Source of the DNA: Janthinobacterium lividum
GTDB lineage: Bacteria; Pseudomonadota; Gammaproteobacteria; Burkholderiales; Burkholderiaceae_D
Assembly (NCBI RefSeq): GCF_023509035.1
Contig: NZ_CP075583.1
Coordinates: 5,952,001-6,016,000 of the forward strand
DNA length: 64,000 nucleotides
Direction of reading: 5' to 3'
Shown here: piece by piece, positions 26,768 through 37,572 of the stretch
How positions within the stretch are numbered: position 1 is the first letter of the stretch
How the letters are laid out: every line of letters begins with the position of its first letter
Notes under the pieces: model-generated
Seen by the model: the letters and a program-made list of their open reading frames with translations, nothing else
What the model was told of the DNA's origin: nothing
Database searches by the model: none
Position numbers and translations under genes: made by a program

Positions 26768-27151
26768 TTACGCGCTTGCTTTCGCCACAACGCGGCGGTT
26801 TGGCAATTTTTCTTTGATACGCGCCGATTTACCCGAACGCTCACGCAGATAGTACAGCTTGGCGCGGCGAACATCACCACGGCGTTTCACTTCGATCGAA
26901 GCGATCAGCGGCGAGTACAGTTGGAACGTACGCTCAACGCCTTCGCCGGACGAGATCTTACGAACGATGAAGTTCGAGTTCAGGCCACGGTTACGACGGG
27001 AGATAACGACGCCTTCGTAAGCCTGGGCGCGCTTGCGCGTACCTTCGACTACGTTGACGCTGACGATAACGGTATCGCCTGGTGCGAATTCAGGAATGGT
27101 TTTACCCAGACGAGCAATTTCTTCCTGCTCTAATTGTTGAATCAAGTCCAT
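26768..27151 (-). CDS. rplS: Ribosomal protein bL19
   Basis: 127 residues from ATG 27151 ([20 protein letters not shown]). Family landmarks are [59 protein letters not shown] and [20 protein letters not shown]. bL19 sits at the 30S-50S interface. It is the last gene of the conserved rpsP-rimM-trmD-rplS operon. The C-terminal extension [13 protein letters not shown] is a little longer than in E. coli. Confidence 0.98.
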   Translation of the reverse strand: MDLIQQLEQEEIARLGKTIPEFAPGDTVIVSVNVVEGTRKRAQAYEGVVISRRNRGLNSNFIVRKISSGEGVERTFQLYSPLIASIEVKRRGDVRRAKLYYLRERSGKSARIKEKLPNRRVVAKASA

Positions 27152-27283
27152 TTTATAACTCCGAAAACCATCATGCCGGCGCACTGTGGATAGCAAGTAT
27201 CCGCCCGGTAGAGGATGGGTATTACCAATTTGGGCAACATGCCCGGCACTGCAAAGCCACCCTGCTTGCCGTCCGAAAACGGC

Positions 27284-28030
27284 TTACAGGCTGGCCAGGA
27301 ATTTTTCGTCTGTCTTGCTGAGCAAGCCGGCGGCGCGCGCACTGACCAGCAGGTCAGGCCGCTTTGTCGCGGTCGCTTCCAGTATGCGCTGGCGGCGCCA
27401 CTTGACGATCTCGGCATGATTGCCACCCATCAAGACGGGCGGCACGGCCATGCCTTCATATGTTTCCGGTCGCGTGTAGTGCGGCGAATCGAGCAAGCCA
27501 TTGACGAAGCTGTCCTCGATGGCCGATGCCTCGGTGTTCAAGACACCCGGCAACAGGCGGATCACCGCATCCATCAGCGCCATGGCAGGCAATTCACCGC
27601 CCGACAGGACGAAGTCGCCGACACTAATTTCTTCGTCGACGCAACGGTCCAGCAAACGCTGGTCCACGGCTTCATAGCGGCCACACAGGATCACCAAACC
27701 AGGTTCGGCTTTCAGCTGCGTAACGCGCTCGTGCGTCAACGGACGGCCTTGCGGCGACATGAACACCACGCGGGGCGCCGCCAGTCCCAATTCGGTCTGA
27801 CGTTGCTTCGCAGCATGAATTGTCGCTTCCAGGGGACGGGCCATCATCACCATGCCGGGGCCGCCGCCATACGGGCGGTCATCCACGGTACGGTGATTGT
27901 CGGTGGTGAAATCACGGGGATTCCACAGCGACAAGCCACATTTCCCCTGCTCGAAGGCGCGCCGGGTCACACCCGACTGCGTCAGCGCGGCAAACATTTC
28001 CGGGAACAGGGTCACGACATCAAATTGCAT
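27284..28030 (-). CDS. trmD: tRNA (guanine-37-N1)-methyltransferase
   Basis: A 248-residue SPOUT methyltransferase that makes m1G37 in tRNAs reading CNN codons, preventing +1 frameshifting. The start [20 protein letters not shown], the motif [13 protein letters not shown], the knot region [15 protein letters not shown], and [15 protein letters not shown] are all diagnostic. Length matches the family. It is the third gene of the operon, 132 bases from rplS. Confidence 0.97.
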   Translation of the reverse strand: MQFDVVTLFPEMFAALTQSGVTRRAFEQGKCGLSLWNPRDFTTDNHRTVDDRPYGGGPGMVMMARPLEATIHAAKQRQTELGLAAPRVVFMSPQGRPLTHERVTQLKAEPGLVILCGRYEAVDQRLLDRCVDEEISVGDFVLSGGELPAMALMDAVIRLLPGVLNTEASAIEDSFVNGLLDSPHYTRPETYEGMAVPPVLMGGNHAEIVKWRRQRILEATATKRPDLLVSARAAGLLSKTDEKFLASL

Positions 28031-28080
28031 CGCTCACCATCCTGCAACGTTTGCCCGGCGCATTGTTAAGCGCAGGCGGT

Positions 28081-28638
28081 TTAATAATCGAGGCCCCAGT
28101 CGACCGTGATCTTGTTGGCAGCCTTGTCAACATTAATGACAAACTGGCCAACAAACGGGATCAGGCGCTCAGGCGCCTTTTCAACGGTCTCATCGGCAGT
28201 GGCGACGGGCGTGACGCGCAAGATCGACTGCGGACCATTGCTCATCATATCGTGCACTGTGCCGAGGCACTCGCCTTGCAAATTCTCGACTGTCAGTCCG
28301 ATCAGATCGGACCAATAAAATTCATCGGCCGTCAGCGTCGGGAAATGGCTACGCGGAATTTGCACAGAGACGCCTTTCAGCGCTTCTGCGGCATCCCGCC
28401 CGACCACACCCACCAGCTGGGCCACGACGTCGCCGCCGTGTAACTTCGCTTGCCTGACTTGAACATCATGCAAGGTCGGTTTATCAAACCACCAGGTTTT
28501 GACGCTTAATAATGCATCCGCGTCGTCGGAGAAAGGAGTGATCCTGACTCCGCCAGCAATGCCATAAGCACCGGAGACATAGCCTACCTGTACCAGGTCA
28601 TCGGGGACTTTCACCCCGGATGCAGTCTTGACCGTCAA
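28081..28638 (-). CDS. rimM: Ribosome maturation factor
   Basis: A 185-residue 16S rRNA processing factor that binds uS19 during 30S head assembly. VQVGYVSGAYGIAGGVRITP is the standard first strand, and AEALKGVSVQIPRSHFP, EFYWSDLIGLTVENLQGE and IPFVGQFVINVDKAANKITVDW complete the RimM N-domain and PRC-barrel. It lies 13 bases downstream of rpsP and 50 upstream of trmD. Confidence 0.96.
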   Translation of the reverse strand: MTVKTASGVKVPDDLVQVGYVSGAYGIAGGVRITPFSDDADALLSVKTWWFDKPTLHDVQVRQAKLHGGDVVAQLVGVVGRDAAEALKGVSVQIPRSHFPTLTADEFYWSDLIGLTVENLQGECLGTVHDMMSNGPQSILRVTPVATADETVEKAPERLIPFVGQFVINVDKAANKITVDWGLDY

Positions 28639-28651
28639 ACCAGTGATCTAA

Positions 28652-28903
28652 TTAAGCTGCTGCTTTGTTGTTGCTAGCTACCAGGCGAGCAACGGTTGGC
28701 GACAATTGTGCGCCAACGCCTTGCCAGTAGGCCAGACGGTCTGCGGTGATACGCAGTGGAACTTCGCCACCTTGCGCCATCGGGTTGTAAAAACCGATAC
28801 GCTCAATGAAGCGACCATCGCGGCGATTGCGCGAATCAGTAGCGACGATGTTGAAGAACGGGCGCTTCTTGGCGCCTCCACGAGCTAAACGAATAACGAC
28901 CAT
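28652..28903 (-). CDS. rpsP: Ribosomal protein bS16
   Basis: 83 residues starting [20 protein letters not shown], the conserved bS16 opening, followed by [19 protein letters not shown] and the [19 protein letters not shown] helix. It is the first gene of the rpsP-rimM-trmD-rplS operon and has its own promoter 41 bases upstream. Confidence 0.98.
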   Translation of the reverse strand: MVVIRLARGGAKKRPFFNIVATDSRNRRDGRFIERIGFYNPMAQGGEVPLRITADRLAYWQGVGAQLSPTVARLVASNNKAAA

Positions 28904-28943
28904 AATATTTCCAAAAAGTGTGCTGAGGCGGAAAAAGCCGCAA

Positions 28944-28973
28944 ATTATAGCGCGCTTTACCGCCAGGCAGCAA
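28944..28973 (-). promoter_or_regulatory. Promoter of the rpsP operon
   Basis: On the minus strand TTGCTG (28973-28968) and a perfect TATAAT (28949-28944) are separated by 18 bases, with the -10 ending 41 bases before the rpsP ATG. The spacing is one over optimal but the -10 is consensus. Between here and 29181 I see no gene. Confidence 0.65.
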
Positions 28974-29180
28974 GCGTTATGATGACGGGCGTGTAATTTG
29001 GGCTAATCAAACATTATGACCAGTCATGGCCGAAGACGCAATAGGCGCGTGCGTCTATCGTGCCGGCCATGGCTTGGAATCAGGCGAAATCATTACATAA
29101 ACGCCACAGGAAAGTGCTATCGTTGTGCGAGACGATGCCCGATACTGGCAATCTTTAACGATGAGCAACTCTGGAGTTCC

Positions 29181-29615
29181 ATGACCACCGCTACCATTTT
29201 GCAACAGTCGCACAAGAACAAGGCCTTCACGACACTACTGGCCTTCCTGCTGGGCATGCTGGGCGCGCACCGCTTCTACCTGCATGGCGCCAAAGACCGC
29301 TGGGGCTGGCTACATCTGGCCGCCCTGCCCGCCAGCTTGCTGCTGCGGCAGTTGTTTCCCGAGGCCGACTGGTTTTACCAGATACTGCCCTTGACCCTGT
29401 CCGCCCTGGCCGGCTTCCTGGAAGCGCTGGTCCTGGGCCTGATGCCGGACGACAAGTGGGATGCGCGCTACAACGCCGCCTCTGGCCGCCTGTCGGACAC
29501 GGGCTGGCCCCTGGCCGTGGTATTGGTCGCTACCTTGATGCTAGGCGCAGGCGTGCTGATCGCCACCATGGCGCGCCTGTTCGACTTGCTGTACACAGGC
29601 GGTGCCTACGGTTAA
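29181..29615 (+). CDS. TM2-domain membrane protein
   Basis: About 144 residues from ATG 29181. NKAFTTLLAFLLGMLGAHRFYLHG is the TM2 signature (first helix, then GxHRFYxG), and two further hydrophobic helices follow (LLPLTLSALAGFLEALVLG-like and PLAVVLVATLMLGAGVLIA). A Trp/Asp-rich loop (MPDDKWDARYN) joins them. TM2 proteins are small inner-membrane proteins of mostly unknown function. The longer frame to 29016 has no ribosome site. It is a single gene, divergent from rpsP. Confidence 0.8.
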   Translation: MTTATILQQSHKNKAFTTLLAFLLGMLGAHRFYLHGAKDRWGWLHLAALPASLLLRQLFPEADWFYQILPLTLSALAGFLEALVLGLMPDDKWDARYNAASGRLSDTGWPLAVVLVATLMLGAGVLIATMARLFDLLYTGGAYG

Positions 29616-29751
29616 TTTCCGTGCGGGCATGACATCAGATGACGCCCGCCGCATGCACATGTAAGTGTTGGTAAGCAATCATGATTTTCCTCTATACTGC
29701 ATTCACAATGCCAACATTACTGGCACATTCCACACCCCCTAGGAGAAGATC

Positions 29752-30378
29752 ATGATTCGTCGCCCACTCATCCTCGCAGTCGCCGTCACGGCCCTGTTCA
29801 GCACCTCCGCCTTCGCGCAAAACCTGTCGCCGAAGGCGCAATACGCCTACGATACGAAGCAAGCCAGCACCCGCTATGCGGACGACAAGAAATTGTGCGC
29901 AGAAGAAACCAGCTCGAAAGCCCGCATGCAGTGCCTGCGCGACGCCAAGGGCGAATACGACCAGGCCATCATCAACGCCAAGGCCGCGCAAAAAGCGGGC
30001 AATTCCTACGCCAGCCAGCCTTCCAAGCAGCCACAACATCAGATCTGCGCCGATTGCGGCAAGGTGCTGGCAGTCAACGTCGCTGAAAAAGCGGGTGAAG
30101 GCGGCGCCCTGGGCATGATCGGCGGCGGCGTGGCCGGCGCCCTGCTGGGCCGCCAGGTCGGCGGCGGACGCGGCAAGGACCTGGCCACCCTGGCCGGCGC
30201 CGCTGGCGGCGCGTATGCCGGCAAGCAAGTCGAAGGCCACATGAAGAACGCCAAGACGTGGACCGTCACCGTGCAATATGAAACGGGCGCCAAGGCCGAT
30301 TTCGCGTTTGACCAGGACCCTGGCCTGGCGGCTGGCGATCTGGTACGCAATTCCGGCAACGGCATCGCCCGCCGCTAA
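29752..30378 (+). CDS. Glycine-zipper 2TM envelope protein
   Basis: A 208-residue protein with signal peptide MIRRPLILAVAVTALFSTSAFA. A charged helical region (residues 25-85) precedes a CADCGK motif. Then follows the Gly-rich hydrophobic hairpin GMIGGGVAGALLGRQVGGGRG...LAGAAGGAYAGKQVEG, the SlyB/Rcc01698-type glycine zipper. The last 40 residues form a small beta domain. Such proteins sit in the periplasm or outer membrane and are tied to envelope stress. There is no Cys at the cleavage site, so it is not a classical lipoprotein. AGGAG precedes the ATG. Confidence 0.82.
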   Translation: MIRRPLILAVAVTALFSTSAFAQNLSPKAQYAYDTKQASTRYADDKKLCAEETSSKARMQCLRDAKGEYDQAIINAKAAQKAGNSYASQPSKQPQHQICADCGKVLAVNVAEKAGEGGALGMIGGGVAGALLGRQVGGGRGKDLATLAGAAGGAYAGKQVEGHMKNAKTWTVTVQYETGAKADFAFDQDPGLAAGDLVRNSGNGIARR

Positions 30379-30487
30379 GCACGCAGGCAAAGCGTCCATG
30401 GCGGCGTTGCCTTGTCTTGTCGCACTAGCGTGCTGCCTGCGACAAGGCGCCTTGCCCTGAGCGCTTTCTCAGGCGTTCTTAATATAG

Positions 30488-30522
30488 AAAAAGCGCTGGA
30501 GATCACTCTCCAGCGCTTTTTT
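30488..30522. terminator. Bidirectional terminator
   Basis: A perfect 15-base stem (30488-30502 with 30507-30521) with a TCAC loop, A-rich on the left and T6 on the right. It separates the plus-strand glycine-zipper gene from the minus-strand acyl-CoA dehydrogenase, both of which end toward it. Confidence 0.9.
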
Positions 30523-30556
30523 GCATTCAGCCGGCAGTCACCGGCAAGGATGCAAC

Positions 30557-32347
30557 TTAAAACTGCTCTTCCGACAGCGCCATCACACCGGCGCTGCCGT
30601 CGATGATGGTGGCGCGCAAGCCCGGCGCTTGCGACAGGATGTGGTCGGCAAAGAAGCGCGCCGTGGCGATTTTTGCCTTGTAGAACGAGGCGTCGCCGCT
30701 GCCTTCCCCCAGCCTTTGCTGTGCCACCACGGCCGCGCGCGCCATTTGCCAGCCACCCAGCACGATGCCGGCCAGCTTCAGGTACGGCACGCTGCCCGCA
30801 AACACGGCCTTGATATCCGTCTTCATGTTCGCCACCACGTATTCCACCACCGCTTCCAGCGCGGCGCTGCCTTCGGCCAGGTGGCGCTGCATGGCCTGGA
30901 AGTCGGCGCCGGTCAGCTCGCCCAACTGGGCTTCCGTGGCACGCACTTGGGCGATGATGGCTTTCGCCACGGCGCCGCCGTCGCGCACCGTCTTGCGGCC
31001 CACGAGGTCGTTGGCCTGGATGGCCGTCGTGCCTTCGTAAATGGTGAGAATCTTGGCGTCGCGGTAATGCTGGGCGGCGCCTGTTTCCTCAATAAAACCC
31101 ATGCCGCCGTGCACTTGCACGCCATCGCGCGTGACGTCCTGCGACATTTCCGTGGACCAGCCCTTGATGACAGGCACCAGGTATTCATAGGTCGCCAGGC
31201 TTTCCGCGCGCACGTCCGCCTCCGGATGGTGGTGCGCCACGTCGCTGATGGCCGCGCCCACGTAGGCCAGCGCGCGCGCCGCCTCCGTTTGCGAACGCAT
31301 CGACATCAACATGCGGCGCACGTCCGGGTGGTGGATGATGGACACGGGGGCGGGCGAACCGGCCAGATCGCGCGACTGCACGCGGTCTTTCGCGAACGCC
31401 ACGGCCTGCTGGTAGGCGCGCTCGGCCAGGCCGATGCCTTGCAAGCCGACGCCGAAGCGGGCGGCGTTCATCATGATGAACATGTATTCGAGGCCACGGT
31501 TTTCCTCGCCCACCAGGGTGCCGATGGCGCCGCCATGGTCACCGAATTGCAGCACGGCCGTCGGGCTGGCCTTGATGCCCAGCTTGTGCTCGATGGAAAC
31601 ACAGTGCGCGTCATTGCGCTCACCGAGGCTGCCATCCGCGTTGACGAGGAATTTCGGCACGATGAACAGCGAAATGCCTTTTACGCCAGCGGGCGCGTCC
31701 GGCGTGCGGGCCAGCACCAGGTGGACGATGTTTTCCGCCATGTCGTGTTCGCCGTACGTGATGAAAATCTTCGTGCCGAAGACTTTATACGTACCGTCGC
31801 CCTGCGGCACGGCGCGCGTGCGCACGGCGGCCAGGTCCGACCCCGCTTGCGGCTCCGTCAGATTCATGGTGCCCGTCCACTTGCCCGACACCAGGTTTTC
31901 CAGGTAGACCGCCTTTTGCTCATCGCTGCCGGCCGTCAGCAGCGCCTCGATGGCGCCGTCCGACAGCAGGGCGACCAAAGCGAAGGAGATGCTGGCCGAG
32001 TTGAGCATTTCGATGCAGGGCGTGGCCAGCAGCTTGGGCAAGCCCTGACCGCCGAACTGCGTCGGATGCTGCACGCCCTGCCAGCCCGCTTCGCCGTAAG
32101 CCTTGAACGCCTCCTTGAAGCCTTTCGAGGTGGTGACCTGGCCGTCGTGCCAGAAACTGGGTTCCTTGTCGCTGGGGCCGTTCAAGGGGGCCACCACGCC
32201 GCCGCAGAACTTGGCGTTCTCTTCCAGCACGGCTTCGGCCGTGTCCGGCGTGGCGTCTTCGCAGCCAGGTAAAGTATGGATTTCGGCCAGGCCGGCCAGT
32301 TCGCTCATCACGAACAACATGTCTTTCAGCGGGGCTTGATAGCTCAT
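30557..32347 (-). CDS. Acyl-CoA dehydrogenase (three-domain, long C-terminal extension)
   Basis: A 596-residue flavoenzyme. MNLTEPQAGSDLAAVRTRA is the FAD-binding middle-domain signature, YGEHDMAENIVHLVLARTP follows, and MGFIEETGAAQHYRDAKIL with IYEGTTAIQANDLVGRK marks the C-terminal helical domain with catalytic Glu region. An acyl-CoA dehydrogenase C-terminal-like extension of about 120 residues follows, as in the DmdC/FadE-like long class. It oxidises acyl-CoA to enoyl-CoA and passes electrons to the ETF encoded upstream in the same direction. DmdC activity is possible but cannot be assigned. Confidence 0.9.
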   Translation of the reverse strand: MSYQAPLKDMLFVMSELAGLAEIHTLPGCEDATPDTAEAVLEENAKFCGGVVAPLNGPSDKEPSFWHDGQVTTSKGFKEAFKAYGEAGWQGVQHPTQFGGQGLPKLLATPCIEMLNSASISFALVALLSDGAIEALLTAGSDEQKAVYLENLVSGKWTGTMNLTEPQAGSDLAAVRTRAVPQGDGTYKVFGTKIFITYGEHDMAENIVHLVLARTPDAPAGVKGISLFIVPKFLVNADGSLGERNDAHCVSIEHKLGIKASPTAVLQFGDHGGAIGTLVGEENRGLEYMFIMMNAARFGVGLQGIGLAERAYQQAVAFAKDRVQSRDLAGSPAPVSIIHHPDVRRMLMSMRSQTEAARALAYVGAAISDVAHHHPEADVRAESLATYEYLVPVIKGWSTEMSQDVTRDGVQVHGGMGFIEETGAAQHYRDAKILTIYEGTTAIQANDLVGRKTVRDGGAVAKAIIAQVRATEAQLGELTGADFQAMQRHLAEGSAALEAVVEYVVANMKTDIKAVFAGSVPYLKLAGIVLGGWQMARAAVVAQQRLGEGSGDASFYKAKIATARFFADHILSQAPGLRATIIDGSAGVMALSEEQF

Positions 32348-32362
32348 CTTCTTTTCTCCAAG

Positions 32363-32410
32363 AAAAAAGCCACGCGCGGCTCGCCGTGTGGGGCGGGCCG
32401 GCGTGGCTTT
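32363..32410 (-). terminator. Terminator-like hairpin between etfA and the dehydrogenase
   Basis: AAAAAAGCCACGC (32363-32375) can pair with GCGTGGCTTT (32401-32410); read on the minus strand it ends in six T. It lies 30 bases beyond the etfA stop and 16 before the dehydrogenase ATG, so it may reduce read-through and lower the dehydrogenase relative to ETF. Confidence 0.7.
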
Positions 32411-32439
32411 GTCAGTAACAAAACCGGAAGGGGTGTGAC

Positions 32440-33372
32440 TTAACCCAGTTCTTTGACCAGTTGCGGCACGATATCGAACAGATCGCCCACGATGCCGTAG
32501 TCGGCCACGGCAAAGATCGGCGCTTCCGGATCCTTGTTAATGGCGACGATGGTTTTCGAGTCTTTCATGCCGGCCAGATGCTGGATCGCGCCCGAGATAC
32601 CGACGGCGATGTACAGCGATGGCGCGACGATTTTGCCCGTCTGGCCCACTTGCCAGTCGTTCGGCACGAAGCCGGCGTCGACGGCGGCGCGCGAAGCACC
32701 CATGGCGGCGCCCAGCTTGTCGGCCAGAGGTTCCAGGATGTGGAAGTTCTCGGCCGAACCCATGCCACGGCCGCCCGACACGATGATTTTCGCGGCGGTC
32801 AGCTCAGGACGGTCGGACTTGGCCAGTTCGCGGCCCACGAAGGCCGATTTGCCGGCATCGGCAACGGCGGCGACGGTTTCGGTGGCAGCCGAACCGCCGG
32901 TGGCGGCAGCCGCGTCGAAACCGGTGGTGCGCACAGTGATGACCTTGATCTTGTCGCCAGATTGCACGGTGGCAATGGCGTTACCGGCGTAGATCGGGCG
33001 CTCGAACGTGTCAGGCGAATCGACCTTGGTGATTTCCGAGATTTGCGCCACGTCCAGCTTGGCGGCCACGCGCGGCAGGATGTTCTTGCCGTAGGCGGTG
33101 GCTGGCGCCAGGATGTGGCTGTAATTGCCGGCGATGGCCAGCACTTGCTCGGCCACGTTTTCGGCCAGGCCGTCGGCAAAGTATGGCGCGTCGGCCACGA
33201 TGACTTTCGTCACGCCGGCGATTTGCGCGGCGGCAGCGGCGGCAGCGGCAGCGTTCGAGCCAGCGACGAGCACGTGCACGTCGCCGCCGCACTGGGCAGC
33301 CGCGGTCACGGTATGGTGGGTGCTGCCCTTTAAGGTAGCGTTGTCGTGTTCAGCAATAACTAATGCGACCAT
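32440..33372 (-). CDS. etfA: Electron transfer flavoprotein alpha subunit
   Basis: 310 residues. The C-terminal FAD domain carries the signature [44 protein letters not shown] and [34 protein letters not shown]. The N-terminal half is the Ala-rich alpha/beta ETF fold. With EtfB it carries electrons from acyl-CoA dehydrogenases to the ETF:quinone oxidoreductase. It follows etfB by 42 bases. Confidence 0.97.
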   Translation of the reverse strand: MVALVIAEHDNATLKGSTHHTVTAAAQCGGDVHVLVAGSNAAAAAAAAAQIAGVTKVIVADAPYFADGLAENVAEQVLAIAGNYSHILAPATAYGKNILPRVAAKLDVAQISEITKVDSPDTFERPIYAGNAIATVQSGDKIKVITVRTTGFDAAAATGGSAATETVAAVADAGKSAFVGRELAKSDRPELTAAKIIVSGGRGMGSAENFHILEPLADKLGAAMGASRAAVDAGFVPNDWQVGQTGKIVAPSLYIAVGISGAIQHLAGMKDSKTIVAINKDPEAPIFAVADYGIVGDLFDIVPQLVKELG

Positions 33373-33414
33373 GATGTGTCCTGTAATTGTTCTGGATAAA
33401 CGGCGAGGCCGCGC

Positions 33415-34164
33415 TTAGATGACTTTGGCTTCGGTACGCAGCTTGGCGACCAGCGTGGCGACGTCCGGGACCTTGATGCCGGCAGAGCGCTTGGCTGGCT
33501 CGACGACTTTCAGAGTCTTCAGGCGTGGCGCAACGTCGACGCCCAGGTCTTCCGGCTTGACGGTCTCGAGCGGCTTTTTCTTTGCCTTCATGATGTTCGG
33601 CAAGGTCACATAGCGTGGCTCGTTCAAACGCAGGTCGGTGGTGATGATTGCTGGCAAGGTCAATGCCAGGGTTTCCAGGCCGCCGTCGACTTCGCGGGTG
33701 ACGGTGACTTTACCGTCTTCCAGCACGACTTTCGAGGCGAACGTGGCTTGCGGCCAACCCAGCAGGGCTGCCAGCATCTGGCCGGTCTGGTTGCTGTCGT
33801 CATCGATGGCTTGCTTGCCCAGGATGATCAGTTGCGGCTGCTCTTTCTCGGCCAGGGCTTTCACCAGCTTGGCCACGGCCAGCGGTTCCAGTTCGGTCGT
33901 CGTTTCCACCAGGATGCCGCGGTCGGCGCCGATGGCCATGGCCGTGCGCAGGGTTTCCTGGCACTGCGTCACGCCGCAGGAGATGGCGACCACTTCAGTG
34001 ACCTTGCCAGCTTCTTTCAGGCGCATCGCTTCTTCCAGCGCGATCTCATCGAAAGGGTTCATCGACATTTTGACGTTGGCGGTATCGACGCCAGTGCCGT
34101 CACTCTTGACGCGGACTTTGACGTTATAGTCGACCACGCGTTTGACGGGTACCAAGACTTTCAT
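33415..34164 (-). CDS. etfB: Electron transfer flavoprotein beta subunit
   Basis: 249 residues starting [20 protein letters not shown], the conserved EtfB start, with [45 protein letters not shown] (AMP-binding loop) and the beta signature [31 protein letters not shown]. It binds AMP and pairs with EtfA. It is first in the etfB-etfA-dehydrogenase operon. The 256-base gap upstream holds no evident gene. Confidence 0.97.
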   Translation of the reverse strand: MKVLVPVKRVVDYNVKVRVKSDGTGVDTANVKMSMNPFDEIALEEAMRLKEAGKVTEVVAISCGVTQCQETLRTAMAIGADRGILVETTTELEPLAVAKLVKALAEKEQPQLIILGKQAIDDDSNQTGQMLAALLGWPQATFASKVVLEDGKVTVTREVDGGLETLALTLPAIITTDLRLNEPRYVTLPNIMKAKKKPLETVKPEDLGVDVAPRLKTLKVVEPAKRSAGIKVPDVATLVAKLRTEAKVI

Positions 34165-34420
34165 AGCTATGCCTTTGGGAAATTATAAAAATGACGGATC
34201 AAGTGCTGATTGTGCGTTCGATTATAAGAGAAATTTGAATCCCGAACCGAATTTAAGCACGAGCGTGCGATTTTTTGTTAGAGCAATCCGTCTAAATTGT
34301 CCAGCTTTGACGATTTCAGGGGAGTCTGCCGCTACGCTGCAGGGCAGCAAAAGGGCGTGAAAGTGACGCGCACGCCAGGGTATTCACCAGGCCGCGCCAC
34401 GGCGGCCCCTGCTGGCAGAA

Positions 34421-34681
34421 TTATTTGCGTTGCATCAGGAAGACGAATTCGGTGCCCGTCTGCACGTGCGACAGCAGGGCATTGCCCGTTTGCTTGGCGA
34501 AAGCCTGGAAGTCGCGCACGGAACCGGGATCGGTTGCCATAATGCGCAGCACTTCCCCGCTCTGCAGCTCTGACAAAGCCTTTTTCGCCTTCAGAATCGG
34601 CAAGGGGCAATTCAAGCCGCGCGCGTCGAGTTCTTTGTGAAATTCCATAATCTCGGTATCAAGTAGTGTGTCGCTCATCAT
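34421..34681 (-). CDS. tusA: TusA-type sulfur carrier protein
   Basis: 86 residues from ATG 34681; a TTG one codon earlier and an ATG one codon later are alternatives. The signature LDARGLNCPLPILKAKKALSEL holds the active Cys, which accepts persulfide sulfur, followed by LRIMATDPGSVRDFQAFAKQTG. TusA-like carriers deliver sulfur for tRNA 2-thiolation or other paths. It lies between etfB and alaS with separate gaps on both sides. Confidence 0.9.
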   Translation of the reverse strand: MMSDTLLDTEIMEFHKELDARGLNCPLPILKAKKALSELQSGEVLRIMATDPGSVRDFQAFAKQTGNALLSHVQTGTEFVFLMQRK

Positions 34682-34802
34682 CAATATCCCGCCATTTTTG
34701 TTGTACTGATTTTCGACATACTACTCTAAATCAGGGGCATTGACGCGCTGCACCAAAATAGTTCATCGGCTGTTGTGGTGTCACAACGAGATTCCACACG
34801 GC

Positions 34803-34837
34803 AAAACGGCCCACAAACAGTGTCTGCGGGCCGTTTT
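34803..34837 (-). terminator. Probable alaS terminator
   Basis: AAAACGGCCC (34803-34812) pairs perfectly with GGGCCGTTTT (34828-34837) around a 15-base loop, 47 bases past the alaS stop. The T-tract in minus direction is only four bases, so strength is uncertain. Confidence 0.55.
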
Positions 34838-34883
34838 CAAGGGGCTGTGGGGCGAAAACCCCGCATGCCCCCTAGCTTACGCC

Positions 34884-37496
34884 TTATTTTGCGCGTTCGC
34901 CGACCCAGGCCGGCACGCCAGCCAAGGCGTTCGCCAGGCCGCTAGCATCGGTGCCGCCCGCTTGCGCCATATCGGGGCGTCCGCCGCCTTTTCCGCCCAC
35001 TTGCTGTGCAACGAAGTTCACCAGCTCACCCGCTTTGACCTTGGAAGTCGCGTCCGCCGTCACGCCGGCGATCAGGCTGACCTTACCGTCAGTTACGCTG
35101 GCCAGCACGATGGCAGCCGTTTTCAGCTTGTCCTTCAGCTTGTCCATGGTTTCGCGCAAGCGGGCCACGTCGGCGCCTTCCAGCACGGCCGCCAACACCT
35201 TGATGCCGTTGACATCGACGGCTTGCGTGACCAGTTCATCGCCCTGGCCCGACGCCAGTTTCGATTTCAGCGCAGCCAGTTCCTTCTCCAGCGCCTTCAC
35301 GTGATCCTGCACTTGGACGATGCGGGCCGTCAGTTCTTCCGGCTGCGCCTTCAGCGCGTTGGCCGCCTCGACCAAGCGGCGGTTGATGGTTTGCACCAGC
35401 GCCAGCGCGCCCTCGCCCGTCACGGCCTCGACGCGGCGGATGCCGGCGGCAACGCCGCTTTCGCCGATGATCTTGAACAGGCCGATGTCGCCCGTGCGCT
35501 GCACATGGACGCCGCCGCACAGTTCTTTCGAGCTGCCGATGTCGAGCACGCGCACTTCGTCGCCGTATTTCTCGCCGAACAGAGCCATCGCACCATGCTT
35601 GACGGCATCGTCAAACGACATCAGGTGGGCTTGCGTGGCGCGGTTTTCCAGGATCTCTTTGTTGACGATGGTTTCCACGGCGGCGATTTGCTCGGCCGTC
35701 ATCGGCGCATTGTGGCTGAAATCGAAACGGGTTTTGTCCGGGTCAACCAGCGAACCCTTTTGCGCCACGTGGCTGCCCAGCACTTCGCGCAAGGCCTTGT
35801 GCATCAAGTGCGTGGCCGAGTGGTTGCGGATGGTGCGCGCGCGCTTGGCCGTGTCGACTTGCGCCGAGACGGCGTCGCCTACCTTCAACACGCCCGACTC
35901 GAGCACGCCGTGATGGCCGAACACGTCAGCCTGGATTTTCAGGGTGTCGCTGACGGCAAAGCTGCCCGCGCCCGAGGAGATTACGCCCTGGTCGCCCACC
36001 TGGCCGCCCGATTCCGCGTAGAACGGTGTGGTGTCGAGCACGACGATGCCATCCTGGCCCGCTTTCAGTTCAGCTACCTGCGTACCGGCTGCGTACAGCG
36101 CCACGACCTTGCTGCTGAACGTCAGTTGATCGTAGCCGACGAAGGTATTTTTCTCGCCCGTGTACTCGACCTTGCTGTCCTTGTGCGTCTTGCCGCCCTT
36201 ACGCGACAGTTCCTGGCTTTCCTTCAGGGCCGCGTCGTAGCCAACCTGGTCGAACGTGATATTGCGTTCGCGGCAGATGTCGGCCGTCAGGTCTGGCGGG
36301 AAGCCGTAGGTTTCGTAGAGGGTGAAGGCGGTGGCACCGTCGATGCCCGTGGCATCCTTGGCCAGCTGCGCTTCCAGCACTTTCATGCCCGTTTCCAGGG
36401 TTTCGCCGAAACGCTCTTCCTCGGCTTTCAGCATGTTGGCGACGTTTTCTTTCGCTTCTTCCAGCTCCGGATAGGCGCCACCCATCTCGATGGCGAGATC
36501 GGCCACCAGCTTGTAGAAGAACGGTTTCGTCTGGCCCAGCTTGTGGCCATGGCGCAAGGCGCGGCGGATGATGCGGCGCAAGACATACGCGCGGCCTTCG
36601 CTGCCCGGAATGATGCCGTCGACGATCATGAAGGCGGCGGCGCGGATGTGGTCGGCGATCACGCGCAGCGACTTGTTTTCCAGGTCCGTGGCGCCCGTTT
36701 CGCGCGCGGCAGCCTTGATCAGGTGCTGGAACAGGTCGATTTCATAGTTCGAATGCACGTGCTGCAGCACGGCGGCCAGACGCTCCATGCCCATACCCGT
36801 GTCCACGCACGGCTTCGGCAGCTTGTGCATGACGCCCGCTTCGTCGCGGTTGAATTGCATGAACACCAGGTTCCAGATTTCAATGAAACGGTCGCCATCT
36901 TCGTCTGGCGAGCCCGGCGGGCCGCCAGGAATATCGGCGCCGTGGTCGTAGAAGATTTCCGTGCACGGACCGCATGGGCCCGTGTCAGCCATCTGCCAGA
37001 AATTGTCGGACGCGTAGCGCGCCCCCTTGTTGTCGCCGATGCGGATGATGCGCTCGACGGGCACGCCAATTTCCTTGGCCCAGATGTCATACGCTTCGTC
37101 ATCTTCGATATACACGGTGACCGTCAGCTTGTCGGCCGGCAAGCCGTACACCTTGGTCAGCAATTCCCACGCGTATTGAATCGCGTCACGCTTGAAATAG
37201 TCGCCGAAGCTGAAGTTGCCCAGCATTTCAAAGAAAGTATGGTGGCGCGCCGTGTAGCCGACGTTTTCCAGATCGTTATGCTTGCCGCCGGCGCGCACGC
37301 AGCGCTGCACCGAGGTGGCACGCGTGTACGGACGGCTGTCCGTGCCCGTAAACACATCCTTGAATTGCACCATGCCGCTGTTCGTCAACAGCAAGGTCGG
37401 ATCGTTGCCTGGCACCAGGGAGCTGGAACGGACGATGGAATGGCCCTTGGACTCGAAAAATTTGAGGAACTTGTCGCGGATTTCAGTTGATTTCAT
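34884..37496 (-). CDS. alaS: Alanyl-tRNA synthetase
   Basis: 870 residues from ATG 37496 ([20 protein letters not shown]), the normal AlaRS start; 70 codons of open frame upstream have no family match. Class II motifs appear early ([49 protein letters not shown]). The editing domain has [16 protein letters not shown], with the C-x3-H zinc pair in [15 protein letters not shown]. The C-terminal DHHA1 domain has [14 protein letters not shown]. Length equals that of other AlaRS proteins. It charges tRNA-Ala and clears Ser-tRNA-Ala. Confidence 0.98.
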   Translation of the reverse strand: MKSTEIRDKFLKFFESKGHSIVRSSSLVPGNDPTLLLTNSGMVQFKDVFTGTDSRPYTRATSVQRCVRAGGKHNDLENVGYTARHHTFFEMLGNFSFGDYFKRDAIQYAWELLTKVYGLPADKLTVTVYIEDDEAYDIWAKEIGVPVERIIRIGDNKGARYASDNFWQMADTGPCGPCTEIFYDHGADIPGGPPGSPDEDGDRFIEIWNLVFMQFNRDEAGVMHKLPKPCVDTGMGMERLAAVLQHVHSNYEIDLFQHLIKAAARETGATDLENKSLRVIADHIRAAAFMIVDGIIPGSEGRAYVLRRIIRRALRHGHKLGQTKPFFYKLVADLAIEMGGAYPELEEAKENVANMLKAEEERFGETLETGMKVLEAQLAKDATGIDGATAFTLYETYGFPPDLTADICRERNITFDQVGYDAALKESQELSRKGGKTHKDSKVEYTGEKNTFVGYDQLTFSSKVVALYAAGTQVAELKAGQDGIVVLDTTPFYAESGGQVGDQGVISSGAGSFAVSDTLKIQADVFGHHGVLESGVLKVGDAVSAQVDTAKRARTIRNHSATHLMHKALREVLGSHVAQKGSLVDPDKTRFDFSHNAPMTAEQIAAVETIVNKEILENRATQAHLMSFDDAVKHGAMALFGEKYGDEVRVLDIGSSKELCGGVHVQRTGDIGLFKIIGESGVAAGIRRVEAVTGEGALALVQTINRRLVEAANALKAQPEELTARIVQVQDHVKALEKELAALKSKLASGQGDELVTQAVDVNGIKVLAAVLEGADVARLRETMDKLKDKLKTAAIVLASVTDGKVSLIAGVTADATSKVKAGELVNFVAQQVGGKGGGRPDMAQAGGTDASGLANALAGVPAWVGERAK

Positions 37497-37572
37497 GTTT
37501 TTTTGGCAAAGAGTGGCGGCAGCTTTAAAGGGAAGATTATACGTGATATGGGTAGGGGAATTGACGCCGGGC

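Noticed and set aside
34740..37490. 916-residue open frame antisense to alaS
   Set aside because: Shadow of the conserved AlaRS; no domain or ribosome site.
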